A stretch of 64,000 nucleotides of DNA from Antedon mediterranea (lineage: Eukaryota; Echinodermata; Crinoidea; Comatulida; Antedonidae), in NCBI RefSeq assembly GCF_964355755.1, contig NC_092675.1:1245001-1309000 (forward strand), read 5' to 3'. The position numbers and the translations under genes were made by a program. Below the pieces are notes generated by a model that did no database searches, was not told where the DNA came from, and was given only the letters and a program-made list of their open reading frames with translations. This document shows, in pieces, positions 57,061 through 64,000 of the stretch. Every line of letters begins with the position of its first letter. Positions within the stretch are counted from its first letter, which is position 1.

Positions 57061-57205
57061 AAAAATGACAATGCTGTGGGTATCAGTGGCTGGATCTCAA
57101 TGGAGATACAAAATAAAAGTGAAAAGCTAAATCAAAACGAGAAGTAAAACAGCCAGAAAAGTTAGCAGAGCTTTCGGGCAACACTAGCCCTTCATCAGTG
57201 CAAGT
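57061..57205 (-). ncRNA. hammerhead-linked repeat with ribozyme core
   Basis: Core at 57172-57198 on the minus strand: CTGATGA, stem II GGGC-TAGTGTT-GCCC, GAAA, stem III AGC-TCT-GCT, then A. I see no stem I partner for the gca before the core, so it may be incomplete. The rest of the repeat (to about 57061) is shared with 60190-60355 and 13665-13760. Confidence 0.65.
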
Positions 57206-57534
57206 GATATATATGTGTTATATAAATCGTTTTTAAGATAGGCTGACATTTTTTGACATTTTTGCTTAGTGATAGGTTAAATTCTCATTTATTACATGTC
57301 AGGTATAAGGTTGCTTGGGATTTTCCAATTAATATTATTATTAAAACCTCATTTTTTCAGACAATATGCGCCGGCCGACTGGGTGGAAACATCCCTAATT
57401 CATTATCACACAAATACGGCATCAAAATATGTAGATCCAGTGTAATATAGGTATGAAGGTAAACACAGGTCAACTGACAGAAAAATTATTTATTAGAGTG
57501 TAAATAGAGGTAAAGGTCCCATATTCAATTCTGA

Positions 57535-57739
57535 ATGTAATAAGCTGTTAGGAGCTCCATTTGACAAGCCTAGGCATTATGTGGTAGGGTGGCCAGTTCC
57601 TTTCCACACCACCTTAGCCGCGCTTTTATTTTCAACCAGGTACTCATTTACAGCTAAGTATACTGGGAGTTGTCAGGAATTGAACCCAGGTCTCTCTGTG
57701 TGACAGTCAAGTGTCCTCACCACTCGGCTACACAACTCC
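57535..57739 (-). mobile_element. tRNA-derived SINE, family III, next to receptor A
   Basis: The minus-strand head has A box tagccgagtggtgagga and B box gggttcaattcc, with outer GGAGTTGT/ACAACTCC pairing. The body includes aataaaagcgcggctaaggt and ggccaccctaccac. It lies 55 bp after the receptor A stop codon, so it is probably inside the 3'UTR. Confidence 0.75.
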
Positions 57740-57793
57740 TTATTAGGGGGTAATGGAGCAAAATGAACATACCCTCTAGTTGGTAGAATTGTT

Positions 57794-58579
57794 TCATTCT
57801 TGTATGGTGCTAGGAATATTATCAAGAAATTTGGATAAAATCTCCATTTGTGAATAATCATCAATTTCACTGGCTGTATCAGTGAAGTCATCGGCCAACG
57901 TATTTGAAACTGGGTGCGGTAATCTACCATCATTTGTTATGTAATCCCCAATTATAGGCTCACTGTTGCGGTCTTGCACAAGCGCATGGGATTTATCCAC
58001 ATACCCTAACTTGTTATTATCGCTATTAAAATAATTTATTTCCTTTACATTTGTACTAGGTACATACCCACTATCTTCATTGGCAAATGGTCGAATTGAG
58101 TTCATGCTGGTTGGTGAAATGGGAACCATTTTGGTATATTGATCAATATTTGAAGTATTATCAGGCATGGAAAAAACCAACTCCACTTTTGATCCTCTCT
58201 TTACAAGATGCCGATATGGTATCTCACCTTCCACAAAGTTTCCTTCATAATTCTTGTTAAAATACTCCTGTCGCGTATTGCCTGAAAGAGTTGCACCACT
58301 TTTGCACAGCATTTCTTTTTCTGTCTTTTTCTGTTCTTGTGGATAAAATGCATCATCGTCGTCAATTTCTTTAAAGGAGTGTGATGTACCGACAGTTTTA
58401 TCTTTTTCACCTTGTTCTTGCATTTTCTCTTCTATTTGAGAAACAGAGTTTGACATGTCATGGAATCCTTGATCAGAGCTTGTTGTGCTTCCGATTGTGG
58501 TTTTGTTATTCGGCCTCGTCTTAAGATCGTCAAATATCTCTTTTTCTCTTGGAGGAGGGGACAACTTTGGATCAATCAC
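57794..58579 (-). CDS. receptor A cytoplasmic tail exon
   Basis: 261 codons with all shared tail elements: EKEIFDDLKTRPN, SSDQGFHDMS, AFYPQEQ, NYEGNFVEGE, DQYTKM, DSGYVPS, IGDYITND, DDYSQMEI, FLDNI. Conserved tyrosines (YTKM, YVPS, YITN, YSQM) are candidate SH2 docking sites; two fit YxxM. No YxxQ STAT3-type site is evident, so the signalling partner is open. Confidence 0.87.
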   Translation of the reverse strand: MIDPKLSPPPREKEIFDDLKTRPNNKTTIGSTTSSDQGFHDMSNSVSQIEEKMQEQGEKDKTVGTSHSFKEIDDDDAFYPQEQKKTEKEMLCKSGATLSGNTRQEYFNKNYEGNFVEGEIPYRHLVKRGSKVELVFSMPDNTSNIDQYTKMVPISPTSMNSIRPFANEDSGYVPSTNVKEINYFNSDNNKLGYVDKSHALVQDRNSEPIIGDYITNDGRLPHPVSNTLADDFTDTASEIDDYSQMEILSKFLDNIPSTIQE

Positions 58580-61500
58580 CTTAAAGTATAAAACAAAATT
58601 TCAGATAAATAACTATTGTAGCGATTGTAATTTGTAAAATATTAAAGTAATGCAAAAATATTGCTGCCCTGTATAAAAGTTGTATGGATATTGAGAAATT
58701 ACTATAATAATTAACCATCATTATAATGATCGTTCAAATCCTATAAATGACCATGTTTGAAGCTTGGTTTTGGTATCTTTAGCTGTCTTTTCATGAAAGA
58801 ATAAAATACACATAGCTTCTATAAGGTTTGAAGGTTGAAGTATAACCAAACTTGTTTTTGGGGTGGTCACATCAAATAATAATAATAATTAATGCAAGTA
58901 TAGCATTAATTCAAATTATTACTTTTAAAATAAATATTGATTATACAGCATATATAAAGATTACGAATAAAGCTAATTATTATTAAAGTTGCATCGTTAG
59001 TAACTATAGTACACTGACGTTTTTAAGCTCTGTCTACACTATCAAACTTTATGTGACAACGAAATGTCATGTGCCCATATATGGACATGATGATGTCATA
59101 TCACTATCATGTTTTAGCATATCACTACCATTTTTTAGCATATCACTACCGTATTTGGGCACATCACACTTTTTGTTTAGTTTGATAGTGTATACAGAGC
59201 TGTAGAATAGATTATTGGTAACTCCAAGGGCGGATTGCTATAAGCGGTCTATAAACGGTCTTAGCGCTTAGCCGGCTATAATTCGTGGCGTAGCAAGTAG
59301 TCTTTATTTATAGACCATTGCTATACCGCGGTCTGACCTGTAAACGGTCTTTAAAATTAAAGCCTACTCGAAGGAGTCTTAAAACAGTCTTAAACCTCTC
59401 TTTTTGTTGCTTTTACGTATTATTTATCGTCAAAGACAACCAATTAAACGAGTTTTAAGTGTTAAATCAAATAATAACGGTGATTTTATTCTTATATAGG
59501 CCTAGAATGGATTTTCTCGCGTAGAAATGTACGTACTGTTTAATGATTGTGAATTGAACAAGCGTGACGAACATTACCTTATTTGGTATTCTACGCGCAA
59601 AGTACGCCCTCAATTTGTTACTTTACGCGGTCTTATCCAAGACTGTTTTATAGCAATGGTCTATCAGGAGTGGCTTTAATAAGACCGTCTATCTGATAAA
59701 GCCGGCTTTAATCGGGGAGTTAAGACCATCAGTTAAGACTGTTTTATAGCAATCCACCCCAAGTGTAAATAAGTGTTTAAATATATACTTACAATATGTA
59801 AGAATTTTGGATCAGGCCACGGTTTAAAATATTTAGCATGATATTTATGTTTATAGATGTAGATAACAAGGACAAATGTCAATATTATGACACCTGGTAT
59901 TAGGATGACTGTAGAGATTCCTCCTGGAACTAAAAAAAAAAAAATCGTTAAATATAGTAAACAGATGATTTATTTTCTTCTTTTTATTTGACAACTTAAT
60001 ATTTATCAATTAGGGTAGATTAATTAATTAGATTGAAATTGAGTTGATTTACAGTCGGACAATTTGATACGAACATTCTAATGAAACTGCTAATTTACTG
60101 TACATAATATACCAAAGGTATAATATATGAAACACAGGACTATTTTGTACTACACTGTATACATAATGAACATTTAATAATAATAAGTGCAAAGGCAAAT
60201 TGCTGAAAAAAAACTGTGGGTATCAGTGGCTGGATCTCAATGGAGATACAAAATAAAATAAGCAAAAAGCTAAATCAAAACGAGAAAAAGAATAAAAAAA
60301 CAGCCAGAATTAGCAGAGCTTTCGGGCAACACTAGCCCTCCATCAGTGCAATTACTAACAATAAGGAAATCTTATATTATTTTTTATGATAAAGTCGCAG
60401 ATTTAACATGTTTGGGAAATTGGTTCCAAAGTGGAAAAGTAAATGACAGTTATCACAAGATTTGGATGAAAATATCGAGCAACTAGAATTTGTAAACATA
60501 ACAATTTAAAAACTCAATCAAATAAAAAATTCAATAAAACTGCATTTTTTCAATAGTTTGTCTACTAACTAACTAAATAAGTTTTAAGTTGTCATTTGTA
60601 CTGTTTATATTGCACAGGTAAACAAGCCTGTGTACAACTGACTGGTAAAAACCTGTGAATGACACAGGTTGCTAAACATATACAAACTTGTGTCAATCAA
60701 AGTATACTTACAAGGATCATTGTTACTACTGCTACTACTATTACTACTACTAGCTTCAGCACGTGGAGTGGGAGTACACAGGATACTTTCATAAAAAATG
60801 TTTGCAGGTCCCTTGATCTCGTCTCCATTTTCATCCTTATTTACTGCCTTAACACTGAATGTATACTGGAGATTTTTTGTATTACATTTAACATCCACAT
60901 CTAATGACCTAGACATAGTTCTACGTTCCTCCTCTTCATCATTCTCTTTTCCATATGCGACTACATAATGGTCAATTTTAGGTCCATTTGGATGCGTTGG
61001 TTCGCTCCATTGTAACTCATTTGTGTCTTTCAAAAACTTTACATCTTGAGGTGGTCCAGGAACTGAAAACATATAAAAACACTCAAAATATTACATAAAA
61101 AACAAATCAGATATTTGTGACACTTTACATCAAAAGCCCATCAACCAACAGTATCATAGGCAAGTTTGATAATAATATCACCTCACATGTATCACATGTG
61201 ATTTCTGTATCGTGGAAGGTTAGGTTATAGGTTATGAAACAGCTGTCACATGTGAAACACATAAGATGCTCTATCACAGAATTTTCTTATGATGCTAGAC
61301 AAATATAAATACAACAATGCCAAAATCAGCTGAATAAATTGATATAAATATTTACCTCCTATCAATGTTGTGATATAAACTTTTCCTTCTTCGCTACATG
61401 GTTTAACCAAACTCTCGCTGCATGCAGACACGCTCACCTCATACACTGTGTATCCAAAGAGGTTTTGAAAAACAGTGTTTGTGTCTGTGGTATTCTTAAC

Positions 61501-63899
61501 CTCCAATGTTTGGTTCAATTTAACAAGATAGTGAATTAATCCATTTTTTTCAGATGGTGCATCCCATACAATTGTAAAACTGTTGTTAGTTGAGTTGTGT
61601 TTGATATTCTTCGGAACACTAGGAGCTGAAAATAAAAACAAATAAGAAAAAACCTTTGAATAAATTTTATGTCAAAGAAAATTGAACTTTCATCTGTAAG
61701 GCCTGCCTCGTCTGGTATATATTGTTTTTAATATTCATAAACTATTTATTATCGATTAATTCTGACTACACACATAACCACAAGGGATTTTATTTATGTG
61801 CTATACTTACTATAGGGAAACATTTCTTAAACTTTTATAAATAATTTGTCATCAATTTTAATAGCAAGATAACAACTATTCTTAAATCCAAGCATAGTAT
61901 TAATTCAGTCATTTAACACTTATTTGCAGAAACACAGGTGTAGCATGAAGTCAGGATAGTGCTATCAATAATACTTTTTTAATGTGAAAATTAATAAATT
62001 TGATTACGGTAAAATTAACTTACTTCCCTGGCTTGTTTTCTTGGTAACATGAACACTGCTAGGCCCCTCTCCTGCATTGTTACTGACTGTCATCCACACC
62101 TTGTATTCAGAGAAGGGTTTGAGGTTTGCAAGGTTATAACTTTGTTGTTTGGAATTCAGAGATAGAAAATTAACATCACCATTTGGATCTAACATTAAAA
62201 TACAAAAACAAAACATAGAATAATTCTTACAAAATGTGAAATATTTATTTTTATTTTCTTCATTTTTCAGTTTATTATTATTTCCAATTAGCATACAGTT
62301 ACCATCAATCTACCACTCTGTAGGGAAAAAATACATTTGAATCGACATTATGATTAAAAAAATTAATTTTGGAAGCAGATTAATTGAATAAAAGTAGTTT
62401 TAGAACAGAAGGCGTTTCATAAAATTATCAATAATATTCATTGAATTCAGAAAAAAATGTTCATTTATTTGCACAACTATTCCATCATTTCCAGGCTCAT
62501 TTTTAAATATTTGATTACCATAATAATGGTATGTAAAATACTTACATTCTTGGTAGTGAATGTTATAGTCCATTACACATTCTGGTTTCTTTGGTGGAGT
62601 CCATGAAATACTTAGTACAGTTGAATTCATCTTTTCTGGTTGTACTGATATTGAAGTTACATTACCTGGAACTATAACCACAATAATGACATAATTTTAA
62701 AACAAAATAATTACAGTGGCACTATAGGCTGGTGGTTAAACTTATTGCTTACAAATCCCAGGGTCCTGCGTCCAAATCCTAGTCGCAATACAGTATCAAG
62801 ATTGTTGTAGTCAAAACAGCACACTACCTACTGTAAGCCTAGTAAATAAGGACTTATTATGCTCAACTGCTACCGCTACCTATTCCTACCATTAGTCAAC
62901 AATTTTATACCGGCCGACTGTACATGCGAGCAGGAAACATGTAAATAGTGATGGGTCTGAATTATAGGGCGTCTGTATAATATCAAGCAAAAGGTCAGAG
63001 TTCAGGTGTACTTTGGAGAATACTATATTTCACTTTTCTAGAATTTGCCAGACAGACAATTTTTTTACAACAGAAAAAATAAAATGGTTAATTCACTTAA
63101 GTTGTTGAAAAAAAAATATTATACCAGTTTGCTTTGTCGATTCATTTAATATAGAAAATTCCCCATCACCATGTTCATTTCTTGCTTTCACTTTGAACTT
63201 GTAAATGGTGCAGGCTTCAAGATCTTTTACATTGTACGATATCTTTTCCGTAGAATTAGAATCAATTGTTACATTTTCAGGACTATAAAAAAAATGTATT
63301 TAATTTCAGTCATGAGGTACTGAGGTATGATCAACTAACGTATAGCCACACATTCTTAGAAAGTACCGATGAAGAAGTCTATCTGTACGGCGACTTTACA
63401 AAGATTTGAAGTGACAGGCTGTGGGAGTACTGTAGTTAGCTACATCATTTTCACTAATTATTATTACTGTTCATAATATTATTAATAAGAAATTATTCTG
63501 TAAAACTCTTCATTATAGCAGCCTAATTTGTTTATTTTAAATATCAGTTGTTTATGTTATGCCTGCGTATACCATAAATAATATCGGACTTACCATATGA
63601 CAGATCATTGCAATATAAACATTTAGATATTTTGAATATAACATGTTTGTGTAATTTGCATATTATAGTAGTATCCAATTAGATTTACTACCATGTTCTT
63701 ACTTAATGATCTATGCATTCATTATGTTATAAAAATGAATAAAATAAATGTGCTTACGACACTTTGCTATCAATTTTTCTCCATTCCAGTACGTAAGTAT
63801 TAAGATTCGAACTTCCAGGTTTACGCGGGAATTTCCAACTGACATGTACTTCACTTGTTGACATGGCCGTGGCTTCAAGCTTGCGTGGTTTTCCTGGTT
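57794..63899 (-). CDS. receptor A: 3' part of a gp130-like class I cytokine receptor
   Basis: Eight exons from the window edge inward: FN3 domain starting EPGKPRKLEA, 63758-63899 and 63125-63282; FN3 62546-62671 and 62024-62188 (NAGEGPSSVHVTKKTSQG); FN3 61356-61625; FN3 60712-61062; TM/box 1 59793-59929 (KYFKPWPDPKFLHI, the most canonical box 1 here); tail 57794-58579. They total 2135 nt and phases agree. The signal peptide, Ig and cytokine-binding exons must lie beyond 64000. The membrane-proximal FN3 exon ends in an Asn/Ser run from AGT/AAT triplets that lengthens the juxtamembrane hinge. It is the closest relative of B in domain plan and in the tail, where both carry DDYSQMEI and FLDNI at the C terminus. 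Confidence 0.87.
59026..59201. mobile_element. MITE family X, copy 3 (clear inverted ends)
   Basis: agctctgtctacactatcaa at the left and its near-complement (tttgatagtgtatacagagct) at the right give ~22-bp terminal inverted repeats. The interior matches copies 1 and 2. Confidence 0.8.
59231..59762. mobile_element. ~530-bp non-autonomous DNA transposon, copy 2 (reverse)
   Basis: Reverse complement of 38635-39163 with only a handful of differences. It runs from ggcggattgctataagcggt to gcaatccacccc and is flanked by aag on both sides. It lies in the intron between tail and TM exons of receptor A. Confidence 0.85.
60190..60355 (-). repeat. hammerhead-linked repeat, core mutated
   Basis: Same family as 57061-57205. 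The core reads CTGATGG instead of CTGATGA, with stem II and GAAA kept, so it is probably inactive. Confidence 0.7.
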
Positions 63900-64000
63900 C
63901 TACAAAAGTTTACAGAAATAACAGTCATTATTAATAACAGATTTATGCAACCAATATGAAAAAAAAATCAATTTTAGAGCAAAAGATAGAATAGTAGAAC

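Overview
Eukaryotic, animal, AT-rich DNA. Evidence: many short exons with GT/AG junctions and consistent phases, tRNA-derived SINEs, LINE and Penelope-like fragments, MITEs and satellites. The coding content is a minus-strand tandem array of class I cytokine receptors of the gp130/LIFR/G-CSFR type. Each has some or all of these parts: signal peptide, N-terminal Ig-like domain, two-domain cytokine-binding module (C-x9-C-x-W in the first domain, WSDWGP in place of WSxWS in the second), membrane-proximal fibronectin III domains, one TM helix, a W-P-x-P box 1 for JAK, and a tyrosine-containing tail. The host looks like an invertebrate deuterostome, perhaps an echinoderm; that is inference from receptor type and repeat style and is not proven here.

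Layout from right to left, the direction of transcription. Receptor A (63.9-57.8 kb) is the 3' part of a gene entering from the right edge. Receptor B (49.7-41.1 kb) is complete: 15 coding exons, 3381 nt, 1126 aa. Receptor C (35.4-29.4 kb) is complete but short: 8 coding exons, 1491 nt, 496 aa. It lacks the WSxWS domain and all FN3 domains and has two stalk exons instead. The 25.7-7.6 kb block has one clear signal peptide at its start, one TM/box 1 exon and one tail at its end. In between lie three consecutive Ig/cytokine-binding modules (called D, E, F), all joined at phase 1. If spliced together with the broken third Ig exon skipped, they give 3714 nt, an open frame of 1237 aa: a receptor with three cytokine-binding modules. 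The alternative is a soluble D receptor plus a separate E-F receptor; both are described.

Between and inside the genes: three ~600 bp direct repeats at 0-2 kb; a 32-bp satellite (~71 copies) and a 16-bp satellite (~59 copies) in introns of module D; tandem Helitron-like units at 18.1-20.7 kb; a nested palindromic repeat field at 52.1-55.2 kb; a Penelope-like GIY-YIG fragment with hammerhead ribozyme motifs at 56.3-57.2 kb; three tRNA-SINE families; several MITE families, one of which has two near-identical 529-532 bp copies in opposite orientation.

Most unusual observations: (1) the octamer TAGGCCTA occurs 26 times, and in four paralogous comparisons it is exactly TA plus an inserted GGCCTA, like a transposon footprint; (2) the triple-module receptor; (3) the array's large architectural variation, with its debris still visible: a SINE-cut Ig exon, a dead duplicated exon, a 24-bp relic of an FN3 exon, and a 96-bp coding minisatellite that multiplies a tail tyrosine motif five times; (4) hammerhead ribozymes. 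All coordinates and counts were read by eye.
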